A DNA stretch of 64,000 bases from Cytobacillus oceanisediminis (GTDB taxonomy: Bacteria; Bacillota; Bacilli; Bacillales; Cytobacillaceae), in the NCBI RefSeq assembly GCF_004366035.1, contig NZ_SOEE01000004.1, positions 320,007 to 384,006 of the forward strand, written 5' to 3'. The notes beneath the pieces were generated by a model, which saw nothing but the letters and a program-made list of their open reading frames with translations, did no database searches and was not told where the DNA came from. Positions 10,092-18,622 of the stretch are shown here, in pieces; the first letter of the stretch is position 1; each line of letters opens with the position of its first letter. Made by a program: the position numbers and the translations under genes.

Positions 10092-11108
10092 ATGAGAAAG
10101 TTTATCCATATCGCCATCATGTTTGTTATGGCACTTGCTTTTATCAATAATCCTTTTACTGATCAGTATGTATCTGGCCTCAAACAGGAGACGGGAGCCG
10201 TACCTGTTTCCAAGTCTAAGGATTTACTTTATGAAGAAATTACAGCAAAAAAAGATGAATACAGCATTCCTGCACAGGATGCAAAAATAGACCGTGTTTG
10301 GAAAGCTATTCCAGGGCTTAACGGAATTGAAGTAGATGTTGAGGCATCTTATAAAAAGATGAAATCAGAGAAGAAGTTCAATGAAGATAAGCTTGTATTT
10401 AAACAAATTGAACCGAAGGTGAAGTTAAAGGATCTCCCTCCGTCACCTGTATATAAAGGCCATCCCGAAAAACCGATGGTTAGTTTCATTATCAATGTGG
10501 CATGGGGAAATGAATATTTGTCCGGTATGCTTGCAACTTTAAAGGAACATAATGTTTCAGCAAGTTTTTTTCTTGAAGGAAGATGGGTAAAGAATAATCC
10601 GGAACTTGCCAGAATGATTATGGATGCAGGACATGAAGTGGGCAACCACTCTTACACTCATCCGGATATGAAAGTAATCTCTTCTGCTAAAACAAGGGAA
10701 GAAATCCAAAAGACAAATGATGTGATTGAAGCCACGATGGATGAAAAGCTGAGCAAGCCCATTACATGGTTTGCTCCACCAAGCGGCAGCTATAGAGATG
10801 AAACTGTGAAGATTGCTGCTGAGAAGGACCTAGGCACTGTTATGTGGACTGTTGATACAGTGGATTGGAAAAAGCCATCCCCGGATGTGCTGATAAATAG
10901 GGTGTTATCAAAGGTCCATAACGGAGCACTGATTCTGATGCATCCTACTGACTCCACCGAAAAATCACTCGATAGACTTATAACGGGGCTTAAACAAAAG
11001 AACCTTCAGATTGGAACAGTATCCGAATTGTTAAGTGAGAAGAGAATCCAGAATCGGGAAAATAATAATCAGGATTTTGGAAAAAATAACAATAATAATA
11101 TAAACTAA
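10092..11108 (+). CDS. ylxY: YlxY, NodB-type polysaccharide deacetylase homologue
   Basis: 338 residues with an N-terminal hydrophobic segment (about 4-20) that is either a signal peptide or an anchor. A NodB fold follows at about 125-320. The HSYTH metal-ligand motif is present, but the expected TFDDG motif reads as SFIINVAWGNEY, so the usual catalytic and metal Asp pair is missing. Either catalysis is altered or the protein is a non-enzymatic binder. The tail is Asn-rich. The gene lies between pnp and mlpA, as in B. subtilis. Confidence 0.85.
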   Translation: MRKFIHIAIMFVMALAFINNPFTDQYVSGLKQETGAVPVSKSKDLLYEEITAKKDEYSIPAQDAKIDRVWKAIPGLNGIEVDVEASYKKMKSEKKFNEDKLVFKQIEPKVKLKDLPPSPVYKGHPEKPMVSFIINVAWGNEYLSGMLATLKEHNVSASFFLEGRWVKNNPELARMIMDAGHEVGNHSYTHPDMKVISSAKTREEIQKTNDVIEATMDEKLSKPITWFAPPSGSYRDETVKIAAEKDLGTVMWTVDTVDWKKPSPDVLINRVLSKVHNGALILMHPTDSTEKSLDRLITGLKQKNLQIGTVSELLSEKRIQNRENNNQDFGKNNNNNIN

Positions 11109-11148
11109 TGGACGTATGTCTTTGGGTTTCAGAACAGGAGGAATTTAC

Positions 11149-12384
11149 TTGATCAAGAAATATACATGCCAAAACGGAGTAAGAGTCGTACTAGAAAACA
11201 TTCCAACCGTCCGTTCTGTTGCGATCGGAGTATGGATCGGAACAGGTTCACGAAACGAGATTCCCGAAAATAATGGAATCTCTCATTTCCTCGAGCACAT
11301 GTTTTTTAAGGGAACGAAAACAAGATCAGCCCGGGAAATTGCCGAGAGCTTTGATAGCATTGGCGGCCAGGTGAACGCATTCACCTCAAAAGAATATACA
11401 TGTTATTACGCAAAAGTACTCGATACCCATTCTAACTTTGCTCTTGAAGTGCTTTCTGATATGTTTTTTAACTCCACGTTTGTGGATGAGGAACTGAACA
11501 AAGAGAAGAATGTTGTTTACGAAGAAATCAAAATGTATGAAGACACGCCTGATGATATCGTACATGATCTTTTGAGTAAGGCAATCTATGAGAACCACTC
11601 TCTTGGCTATCCGATCCTTGGAACAGAGGGAACACTAGCCACGTTCAATGGTGAAACATTAAAGCAGTATATGCATGAAACCTACACACCTGAAAATGTT
11701 GTGATTTCCATTGCCGGAAATATCGATGAGTCTTTCATCAAAGAAGCAGAAAAATATTTTGGATCCTATGAAGGCGGAAAAAGAGAACGCTCAGAGCAGA
11801 AGCCTGAATTTCATTCAAACCATCTTGCCCGTAAAAAGGATACAGAGCAGGCACATCTTTGCTTGGGGTTCGAGGGGCTGCAGGTAGGGCATGAAGATAT
11901 GTACAATCTGATTGTTTTAAATAATATTTTGGGTGGAAGCATGAGCAGCCGCTTATTCCAGGATGTCAGGGAACAAAAAGGATTGGCATATTCTGTTTTC
12001 TCTTATCATTCTGCCTTCCAGGATAGCGGTATAGTGACGCTATATGGCGGAACAGGCGCTAAACAGCTGGACGTACTGTTTGATACCATTCAGGAAACCC
12101 TAGCCACTCTTAAAAAAGAAGGCATTACAGATAAAGAGCTGAATAACAGCAAAGAACAGCTAAAAGGAAGCTTGATGCTTAGCCTTGAAAGCACAAACAG
12201 CAGAATGAGCCGTAATGGCAAAAACGAACTGCTGCTGGGTCGCCATCGTTCTATGGATGAAATTGTAGAAGAAATCGATGCAGTTTCCATGCAAGGCGTG
12301 AACGACATGGCGAATGCCATTTTCACAGACAATTATTCTGTTGCTTTAATCAGCCCGGAGGGAGAACTTCCGAAAAACCTTTAA
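11149..12384 (+). CDS. mlpA: MlpA (YmxG), M16-family zinc peptidase
   Basis: 411 residues. The inverted zinc-binding motif HFLEH is at 46-50, with the distal Glu region YEEIKMYED, so this is an intact pitrilysin/MPP-like peptidase of the cytoplasm. B. subtilis MlpA is linked to control of protease gene expression. I chose the TTG at 11149: CAGGAGG lies nine bases upstream and the protein then starts IKKYTCQNGVR as in homologues. A longer reading to 11116 would include the SD. Confidence 0.93.
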   Translation: MIKKYTCQNGVRVVLENIPTVRSVAIGVWIGTGSRNEIPENNGISHFLEHMFFKGTKTRSAREIAESFDSIGGQVNAFTSKEYTCYYAKVLDTHSNFALEVLSDMFFNSTFVDEELNKEKNVVYEEIKMYEDTPDDIVHDLLSKAIYENHSLGYPILGTEGTLATFNGETLKQYMHETYTPENVVISIAGNIDESFIKEAEKYFGSYEGGKRERSEQKPEFHSNHLARKKDTEQAHLCLGFEGLQVGHEDMYNLIVLNNILGGSMSSRLFQDVREQKGLAYSVFSYHSAFQDSGIVTLYGGTGAKQLDVLFDTIQETLATLKKEGITDKELNNSKEQLKGSLMLSLESTNSRMSRNGKNELLLGRHRSMDEIVEEIDAVSMQGVNDMANAIFTDNYSVALISPEGELPKNL

Positions 12385-12430
12385 TAAGTTTGTTGTGTCC
12401 CGTTGCTAAACCGGAAATTAACATGAGAGA

Positions 12431-12462
12431 AACAGCCTGTATATTGCAGGCTGTTTTCTTTT
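12431..12462 (+). terminator. mlpA terminator
   Basis: Nine-bp stem AACAGCCTG/CAGGCTGTT followed by a T-rich stretch. Confidence 0.85.
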
Positions 12463-12531
12463 GTCCTGGACTTCTAAAACTTCTCCCAGAACGATAAAAA
12501 TATAGAGAAAGAGAAAAGAGGAGGGCAGAGG

Positions 12532-12786
12532 ATGAGATTAAGTGAGCTGAGCGGAAAGGAAATCGTAGATGTGAAGCGTGCGGAACGGCTGGGGGTGCTT
12601 GGGCAGACAGATCTTGAAATAAATGAAAAAAATGGACAGATCCAGGCATTGCTCATTCCGTCATTAAAGTGGTTCGGCTTCAAGCGCCAAGGAGACGAAA
12701 TTCGGGTTTCATGGCAGCATATAAGAAAGATAGGCAATGACATGATCATTATTGATATTCCGGAAAATGATGATCAGCAGGAATAA
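12532..12786 (+). CDS. ymxH: YmxH, PRC-barrel protein of the YlmC/YmxH family
   Basis: 84 residues starting MRLSELSGKEIVDVKRAERLG, the hallmark of the YlmC/YmxH group with a PRC-barrel fold. B. subtilis YlmC and YmxH are conserved in endospore formers; the molecular role is unknown. AGGAGGGCAGAGG precedes the ATG. It lies between mlpA and the dipicolinate synthase genes, as in other Bacillus. Confidence 0.88.
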   Translation: MRLSELSGKEIVDVKRAERLGVLGQTDLEINEKNGQIQALLIPSLKWFGFKRQGDEIRVSWQHIRKIGNDMIIIDIPENDDQQE

Positions 12787-12795
12787 TCTTGAATG

Positions 12796-12818
12796 AAGGG
12801 CCTCTTAGGTCCTTTTTG
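12796..12818 (+). terminator. ymxH terminator
   Basis: Stem AAGGGCCT/AGGTCCTT (one G-U) with a three-base loop, then five T. Confidence 0.75.
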
Positions 12819-13154
12819 TTTTATGAAAATCTCATCTCCTTAGTGTCTAAAAATTTCTTTCCGCGCTGACCCATTTTCTTTTAAGTGGAAAACTCACCTA
12901 TTGCCCCGTTCATACATAAGATGTTGAAGTAGTTCAATACAAGAATTCCATTATGGTTATTAGATGAAATTGCCGGCCAAAAAAACGCCACATTTCGTTT
13001 AAGATAAATCTGCTTGTGCAATTGCTGTCTCGTGCCGCAGCTGTTGTATAGTGGCGTTGCCGGTGCGAGGATATTTTTTACAGGAGTCATGCGGTCATTG
13101 GCTTCAAAAATAAATGCTTTCTTAAAAAGAAAGAAAAAAGAAGGTGAGTGTTGC
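12819..13154 (+). other. Upstream region of dpaA
   Basis: 336 bases without a gene. It holds an 8-bp inverted repeat AACGCCAC (12984-12991) / GTGGCGTT (13051-13058) enclosing about 60 bases. CATACATAA at 12911-12919 has AC 17 bases upstream and resembles a mother-cell sigma-K -10 (CATAnnnTA) with one mismatch. The B. subtilis spoVF operon is sigma-K dependent, so a promoter is expected, but the candidate lies 240 bases upstream and is weak. Confidence 0.3.
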
Positions 13155-14057
13155 ATGCTGACAGGAACCCAAATTGCAGTCATCGGCGGTGATGCAAGGC
13201 AGCTCGAAATCATCCGGAAACTGACTGAGCTTGATGCAAAGCTCTCATTAATCGGATTTGAGCAGCTGGATCATGCGTTCTCTGGTGCGGTAAAAGAAAA
13301 AATAGATGAAGTGGATTTTTCCCATATAGACGCGATTATCCTGCCTGTTCCCGGCACGGGCCTGGAGGGGCAGATTGAGACAATTTTCTCCAATGAAAAG
13401 GTAACTCTTGAAGAGGAAATTCTCTCGCAGACTCCAGCACACTGTACAGTTTATTCCGGCATAACCAACTCGTATTTAACAGGAGTTACTAAGTCGGCAG
13501 ACCGCCGTCTTGTTCAATTATTTGAACGGGATGATGTAGCCATTTATAATTCAATTCCAACAGTAGAAGGAACCATCATGATGGCGATCCAGCATACTGA
13601 TTTCACCATTCATGGATCTAATATAGCCGTAATCGGCCTTGGCAGAGTTGGAATGAGTGTGGCAAGAACCTTTCATGCACTGGGTGCAAATGTAAAAGTG
13701 GGCGCGAGAAAAAGTGAACACATAGCCCGGATAACGGAAATGGGTCTTACCCCATTCAACCTGAAAGAGATTGAGGATGCTGTAAAAGATGTTGATATAT
13801 GCATAAATACTGCTCCCCATTTAGTTGTAACAGCGTCCGTCATTTCGAAAATGCCTACACATACGCTTATCATTGACCTGGCTTCAAAGCCCGGCGGAAC
13901 CGATTTCCGCTATGCGGAAAAACGGGGAGTGAAAGCGCTGCTCGCACCAGGTCTGCCTGGAATCGTTGCTCCGAAAACAGCCGGGCAGATACTGGCGAAT
14001 GTTCTTTCTCAATTGATTATGGAAGATTTGCAAAAGAGAAAGGGGAATACAATATGA
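13155..14057 (+). CDS. dpaA: Dipicolinate synthase subunit A (SpoVFA)
   Basis: 300 residues. With DpaB it oxidises dihydrodipicolinate from the lysine pathway to dipicolinic acid in the mother cell. N-terminal DpaA domain (TGTQIAVIGGDARQLEIIR), conserved FERDDVAIYNSIPTVEGT, then a Rossmann domain with GLGRVG near 155-160. The ATG at 13155 follows AAGGTGAG and gives the B. subtilis-like start; upstream in-frame codons to 13014 are rejected. It overlaps dpaB by four bases. Confidence 0.96.
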   Translation: MLTGTQIAVIGGDARQLEIIRKLTELDAKLSLIGFEQLDHAFSGAVKEKIDEVDFSHIDAIILPVPGTGLEGQIETIFSNEKVTLEEEILSQTPAHCTVYSGITNSYLTGVTKSADRRLVQLFERDDVAIYNSIPTVEGTIMMAIQHTDFTIHGSNIAVIGLGRVGMSVARTFHALGANVKVGARKSEHIARITEMGLTPFNLKEIEDAVKDVDICINTAPHLVVTASVISKMPTHTLIIDLASKPGGTDFRYAEKRGVKALLAPGLPGIVAPKTAGQILANVLSQLIMEDLQKRKGNTI

Positions 14058-14653
14058 GTTTGAAAGGAAAAAGAATCGGCTTTGGTTTAACAGGATCACA
14101 TTGCACCTACGATGCAGTGTTTCCGGAAATTGAAAGGCTCGTTCTTGCAGGGGCTGAAGTGCTTCCGGTCGTAACCTTTACGGTAAAGAGCACTGAGACT
14201 AGATTCGGGAAAGGGGAAGACTGGGTTCAAAGAATTGAAGATCTGACTGGCAATAAAGTGATCGATTCAATTGTGAAAGCGGAACCGCTGGGACCTAAGA
14301 TACCTCTCGATTGTATGGTGATTGCCCCGTTAACTGGAAATACCATGAGCAAATTTGCCAATGCCATGACTGATTCGCCCGTCTTAATGGCAGCAAAGGC
14401 AACTTTAAGAAACGGCAAACCAGTTGTGCTCGGAATATCCACAAATGATGCATTGGGTTTAAATGGGATAAACTTAATGAGACTAATGGCTACGAAAAAT
14501 ATTTATTTTATTCCATATGGCCAGGATGATCCTGTGAAGAAGCCAAATTCAATGGTGGCAAGAATGACAGCATTATCTGACACAGTGATTCATGCCATGG
14601 AAGGCAAGCAGCTGCAGCCTGTTTTAGTGGAAAGATATAAAGACGAAAATTAA
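14054..14653 (+). CDS. dpaB: Dipicolinate synthase subunit B (SpoVFB)
   Basis: 199 residues of the flavoprotein (HFCD-like) fold: GFGLTGSHCTYDAVFPEI at the N-terminus and APLTGNTMSKFANAMTDSPV in the middle. It is the second subunit of dipicolinate synthase, needed for spore heat resistance. The start lies within the dpaA stop (ATGA), so expression is coupled. The asd-dapG-dapA genes downstream supply its substrate. No clear terminator follows, only a run of T (14657-14666). Confidence 0.95.
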   Translation: MSLKGKRIGFGLTGSHCTYDAVFPEIERLVLAGAEVLPVVTFTVKSTETRFGKGEDWVQRIEDLTGNKVIDSIVKAEPLGPKIPLDCMVIAPLTGNTMSKFANAMTDSPVLMAAKATLRNGKPVVLGISTNDALGLNGINLMRLMATKNIYFIPYGQDDPVKKPNSMVARMTALSDTVIHAMEGKQLQPVLVERYKDEN

Positions 14654-14801
14654 CCCCCTTTTTTTTCTAGCAAAAATTTTAGTCCTTTAGTGAACGAATA
14701 TGTTAGAATAAAGGTTATTAAGATAACCAACCTCCAAGCTATGTTTAAAATTATATTAACCTCTTGGAGTAATGATAATATGCTGATAATATAAATGGAA
14801 G

Positions 14802-14858
14802 CCTGCCATCTTCAAAATCAGGCAGGAAAACGGCTGCCAATTGAATTTGGCTGCCGTT
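14802..14858 (+). other. Two adjacent hairpins upstream of asd
   Basis: CCTGCC (14802-14807)/GGCAGG (14821-14826), then a ten-base stem with one T-T mismatch (14829-14838 with 14849-14858). They sit in the 290-base gap before asd. No T run follows directly, so they are not a clear terminator. They could be leader structure or transcript-end processing. Confidence 0.4.
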
Positions 14859-14943
14859 CTATTGAATTTTGGGCATATTGTTTTTTCACTAAAAAACTAA
14901 TTTTGCTAGAAAAATATAATGGTACTGGAAGGGGAAAAGAAAT

Positions 14944-15993
14944 TTGGAACAGAAAAAAGGATTTCATGTCGCGGTAGTTGGAGCAACTGGTGCAGTTGGC
15001 CAGCAAATAATTCAAACACTTGAAAATAGAGATTTTCCAATCTCTGAATTAACACTTTTATCATCAGCCCGTTCTGCAGGCTCGAAGGTAACGTTCAATG
15101 GCCAGGAGTATACGGTTCAGGAAGCAAATCCAGAGAGCTTTAAAGATGTGGATATTGCATTATTCAGTGCCGGCGGAAGCGTATCTCAGGAACTTGCTCC
15201 TCATGCGGTTGAACATGGTGCCATTGTGGTAGACAACACAAGTGCATTCCGTATGGATCCAAATGTGCCTCTTGTCGTACCTGAAGTCAATGAAGACGAC
15301 CTTCATTCACATAATGGCATTATCGCCAATCCAAACTGTTCTACGATTCAAATGGTTGTTGCACTAAAGCCGGTTAAAGAAAAATACGGTTTGAAAAAAG
15401 TGATTGTTTCTACTTACCAGGCTGTTTCAGGTTCAGGAGCAGCTGCAGTTCAAGAGCTGAATGAACAGACAAAAGCCATTATAAATAATGAAGAATATGA
15501 GCCTGCAATCCTTCCTGTTAAGAGCGATAAAAAACACTATCAGATTGCTTTCAATGCGATTCCGCAAATTGATAAGTTTCAGGATAATGGCTACACTTTT
15601 GAAGAAATGAAAATGATCAATGAGACAAAGAAAATCATGCACATGCCAGAGCTGCAAGTGGCTGCTACATGCGTGCGCCTCCCAGTGGCAACCGGGCACT
15701 CAGAGTCCCTTTATTTTGAAGTAGAAACAGACAGCGTTAATGCAAATGAAATAAAGAGCCTTCTTGAAAATGCACCAGGTGTTGTCCTGCAGGATGATCC
15801 GGATAATCAGATTTACCCAATGCCTGCTGATTGTGTCGGTAAAAATGATGTGTTTGTCGGCCGTATCCGCAAAGATTTGGATGAGGATAAGGGCTTCCAT
15901 ATGTGGGTGGTTTCTGATAATCTTCTTAAAGGGGCTGCATGGAATTCTGTGCAGATCGCAGAAAGCTTAATTAAACTAGGCATAGTGAAATAG
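14944..15993 (+). CDS. asd: Aspartate-semialdehyde dehydrogenase
   Basis: 349 residues. It reduces aspartyl phosphate to aspartate semialdehyde with NADPH, the second step towards lysine, diaminopimelate, threonine and methionine. GATGAVGQ is the cofactor loop, the catalytic Cys is C132 in NPNCSTIQMV and the acid-base His is near 252 in VATGHSES. The start is TTG at 14944, ten bases after GGAAGGGG. It is first of asd-dapG-dapA. Confidence 0.96.
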   Translation: MEQKKGFHVAVVGATGAVGQQIIQTLENRDFPISELTLLSSARSAGSKVTFNGQEYTVQEANPESFKDVDIALFSAGGSVSQELAPHAVEHGAIVVDNTSAFRMDPNVPLVVPEVNEDDLHSHNGIIANPNCSTIQMVVALKPVKEKYGLKKVIVSTYQAVSGSGAAAVQELNEQTKAIINNEEYEPAILPVKSDKKHYQIAFNAIPQIDKFQDNGYTFEEMKMINETKKIMHMPELQVAATCVRLPVATGHSESLYFEVETDSVNANEIKSLLENAPGVVLQDDPDNQIYPMPADCVGKNDVFVGRIRKDLDEDKGFHMWVVSDNLLKGAAWNSVQIAESLIKLGIVK

Positions 15994-16034
15994 TTAACGT
16001 ATTCTCTTCATGTTGAGAGGTTAGAGGTGTTTTA

Positions 16035-17279
16035 ATGAATATCATCGTTCAAAAATATGGAGGCACATCAGTTCGCGATGAAAATAGCCGCGAACATGCG
16101 CTTAAACACATAAAAAAAGCGCTGGCTGACGGATATAAGGTTGTTGTCGTTGTTTCAGCGATGGGCCGAAAAGGCGATCCTTATGCAACAGATACACTGC
16201 TTTCGCTTGTAGAAGGCAATAACAGCAAGATCAGCAAACGCGAAACGGATCTGCTTTTATCCTGCGGTGAAGTCATTTCAAGTGTCGTTTTTTCAAACAT
16301 GCTGAATGAACAGGGAATCACAGCAGCAGCTCTGACAGGAGCACAGGCAGGATTTAGAACAAATAATGATCATACAAATGCAAAAATTATCGATATGAAA
16401 TGCGACAGACTATTGAAAGAGCTTGAGAATCAAGATGTCATCGTCGTCGCAGGTTTTCAGGGTTCTTCTAAAACCGGTGATGTCACTACGATCGGAAGGG
16501 GCGGCAGTGATACCTCCGCAGCAGCTCTTGGCGCAGCACTAAATGCCGAGTGGATTGATATCTTTACTGATGTGGAAGGCATCATGACTGCTGATCCGCG
16601 CATAGCTGAAAATGCACGCCCATTATCAGTTGTCACTTATACGGAAGTCTGTAATATGGCGTATCAGGGTGCTAAGGTGATTCACCCTCGTGCTGTCGAA
16701 ATTGCCATGCAGGCTAAGATTCCGATCAGAATCCGTTCAACATACTCCGATAGTCTCGGAACACTTGTCACAACTTTGAATAAGAACAGACGCGGAACAG
16801 ATATTAAAGAGCGCTCGGTAACAGGAATAGCCCACGTATCCAATGTGACTCAAATAAAGGTTCTTGCGAAGAAAGATCAATATGATCTTCAGTCTGAGGT
16901 CTTTAAAGCGATGGCAAACCAGGGGATCAGCGTTGACTTTATCAATATATATCCAAATGGCGTCAACTACACGGTTACGGAAGAAATGACTGATAAAGCG
17001 ATTAGTATTCTAAAGGGCCTGGGTCACGATCCGCTGGTTGAAAGAGAGTGTGCAAAGGTTTCGGTTGTCGGTGCAGGAATGCAGGGTGTTCCTGGCGTGG
17101 CTTCACGAATCGTGACGGCATTGTCCGAGCAGGGAATTCGCATCTTGCAATCTGCAGACAGCCATACAACAATATGGGTTCTGGTGAAGCAGGCAGATTT
17201 GATAAAGTCTGTTAATGCATTGCACGATGCTTTTCGCCTGGAAGAAGATTTAGCGGAATATGAGAGAACAGACATTTAA
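16035..17279 (+). CDS. dapG: Aspartokinase I (diaminopimelate-sensitive type)
   Basis: 414 residues. The kinase domain starts with VQKYGGTSV; FTDVEGIMTADPR is conserved and two ACT regulatory domains occupy about 265-405. It phosphorylates aspartate, the first step of the pathway. Assignment to DapG rather than LysC or ThrD rests on its place between asd and dapA, as in B. subtilis, where DapG is feedback-controlled by diaminopimelate. GAGAGGTTAGAGGTG precedes the ATG. Confidence 0.93.
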   Translation: MNIIVQKYGGTSVRDENSREHALKHIKKALADGYKVVVVVSAMGRKGDPYATDTLLSLVEGNNSKISKRETDLLLSCGEVISSVVFSNMLNEQGITAAALTGAQAGFRTNNDHTNAKIIDMKCDRLLKELENQDVIVVAGFQGSSKTGDVTTIGRGGSDTSAAALGAALNAEWIDIFTDVEGIMTADPRIAENARPLSVVTYTEVCNMAYQGAKVIHPRAVEIAMQAKIPIRIRSTYSDSLGTLVTTLNKNRRGTDIKERSVTGIAHVSNVTQIKVLAKKDQYDLQSEVFKAMANQGISVDFINIYPNGVNYTVTEEMTDKAISILKGLGHDPLVERECAKVSVVGAGMQGVPGVASRIVTALSEQGIRILQSADSHTTIWVLVKQADLIKSVNALHDAFRLEEDLAEYERTDI

Positions 17280-17294
17280 TCTTAGAAAAATATC

Positions 17295-17389
17295 ATGTTT
17301 AAAAAGGGGAAGAAAACCCTTCAGCGGTTAACGACGGATTTGCATCCTATTCGGCAGATCCGCCCGTATCTTCCCGGTCTTTTAAACAT
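17295..17389 (+). promoter_or_regulatory. Structured RNA between dapG and dapA
   Basis: Nested complementary arms: 17295-17304 with 17380-17389 (10 bp), 17307-17313 with 17369-17375 (7 bp), and an inner hairpin 17335-17343 with 17354-17362 (one G-U). The outer stem ends five bases before the dapA SD. There is no T run, so it is more likely a processing site or translation control than a terminator. It does not match a riboswitch I know. Confidence 0.45.
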
Positions 17390-17406
17390 CTGCAAGGAGT
17401 GTAAAC

Positions 17407-18273
17407 ATGATTCTATTTGGCCGAGTATCAACAGCTATGGTAACGCCATTCGATCATAAGGGACATATTGATTTCCCTAAAACAACACAGCTTATCAATC
17501 ATCTTATTGAAAATGGTACAGATTCATTGGTTATTGCAGGGACTACCGGCGAGTCGCCAACATTGACAAAAGAGGAAAAGCTGGCATTATTTAAACACGC
17601 AGTGAAAGTGGCTGACAAACGTGTGCCTGTGATTGCCGGCACTGGAAGCAATAATACGTACGAATCAATTGAATTAACGAAAAAAGCAGAGCAAATTGGT
17701 GTAGATGCCATCATGATCGTTGCACCTTATTACAATAAGCCAAATCAGGAAGGGCTTTATCAGCATTTCAAGGCAATTGCAGAAAACACGAGCCTCCCAG
17801 TAATGGTTTATAATATTCCGGGACGCTCTTCAGTCAATATTCTCCCTGAAACAATCATCCGCCTTTCGGAAATTCCAAACATTGCGGCAGCTAAAGAAGC
17901 AAGCGGAGATCTGAATGCAATGGCAAAAATCATTGCCAATACGGATGATGACTTTATGCTTTATAGCGGTGATGACGGGCTTACTCTTCCATGCATGGCA
18001 ATTGGGGGAACTGGAATCGTGTCTGTTGCTTCCCATGTAATTGGCAATGAAATGCAGGAAATGATCACAGCTTACCTGAATGGTGAAAATGAAAAGGCTG
18101 CAAAAATCCATCAAAAAATTCTTCCGGTCATGGAAGGCCTTTTTGCTGCTCCGAGCCCAGTGCCTGTAAAAACTGCACTGCAGCTTAGAGGGCTTGATGT
18201 CGGATCCGTCCGTCTTCCTATGGTTCCGTTAACAGAACAGGAACGCAGCGCAGTTGCTGCCCTATTTAAATAA
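17407..18273 (+). CDS. dapA: 4-hydroxy-tetrahydrodipicolinate synthase
   Basis: 288 residues, TIM barrel. It condenses pyruvate with aspartate semialdehyde, the committed step to diaminopimelate and, in the mother cell, dipicolinate. The Schiff-base lysine is K163 (AAAKEASGDL), Y135 lies in MVYNIPGR and GTTGESPTL is the substrate loop. CAAGGAGTG precedes the ATG. It closes the asd-dapG-dapA unit and is followed by a terminator. Confidence 0.96.
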   Translation: MILFGRVSTAMVTPFDHKGHIDFPKTTQLINHLIENGTDSLVIAGTTGESPTLTKEEKLALFKHAVKVADKRVPVIAGTGSNNTYESIELTKKAEQIGVDAIMIVAPYYNKPNQEGLYQHFKAIAENTSLPVMVYNIPGRSSVNILPETIIRLSEIPNIAAAKEASGDLNAMAKIIANTDDDFMLYSGDDGLTLPCMAIGGTGIVSVASHVIGNEMQEMITAYLNGENEKAAKIHQKILPVMEGLFAAPSPVPVKTALQLRGLDVGSVRLPMVPLTEQERSAVAALFK

Positions 18274-18283
18274 TTCGAGCTTG

Positions 18284-18311
18284 CCAACCAGTGTTTTCTG
18301 GTTGGTTTTTA
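18284..18311 (+). terminator. dapA terminator
   Basis: Stem CCAACCAG/CTGGTTGG and five T. Confidence 0.87.
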
Positions 18312-18327
18312 TTTTTGTTAATTCATC

Positions 18328-18450
18328 ATGGAGCTTGCATGAAGCCCAAAATGAAAAGTCTTGAGTTTAAACGGTCACCATAGAGCTCGCATGGAGCCCA
18401 AAATCAAGAGCCTTGAGTGGAAATGGTCGGCATGGAGCTTCAAAGCAGCC
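18328..18450. repeat. Imperfect 52-bp tandem repeat
   Basis: Units start at 18328, 18380 and 18432 with an exact 52-base period. Each begins ATGGAGCTT-like, then GCATG-AGCCCAAAAT, then CTTGAGT, then a GGTC-like end; the third copy is partial and decays after about 20 bases. It lies in the 349-base gap between dapA and rnjB. No long reading frame runs through it. It may be a decayed noncoding repeat. Confidence 0.75.
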
Positions 18451-18543
18451 TAAACCAGGGCTATCTTCTTCAATGAAACTCTGTAAGCTTATGAGAAGCC
18501 AAAATATCTTGCCCGCCCCATTAAGCCCTATGTATAAATTTGG

Positions 18544-18573
18544 TTGTCATGGTTTTATGACTTCAAGTATAAT
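18544..18573 (+). promoter_or_regulatory. Sigma-A promoter of rnjB
   Basis: TTGTCA (18544-18549), 18 bases, perfect TATAAT (18568-18573), about 50 bases before the rnjB start. Confidence 0.6.
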
Positions 18574-18622
18574 ATGAATAACTGATCTTGATCGGCTGAA
18601 CATGCATGGGAGGATACGTAAA

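Noticed and set aside
12984..13058. AACGCCAC/GTGGCGTT inverted pair before dpaA as a terminator
   Set aside because: The arms are 59 bases apart with no T run; ymxH already has its own terminator at 12796-12818.
14795..14977. A 60-codon frame before asd as a possible leader peptide
   Set aside because: It has no SD, overlaps the asd start and is explained by two hairpins in the DNA.
17281..17406. Lysine riboswitch upstream of dapA
   Set aside because: The conserved lysine-riboswitch core was not found; the region forms a simpler nested stem and lacks a terminator.
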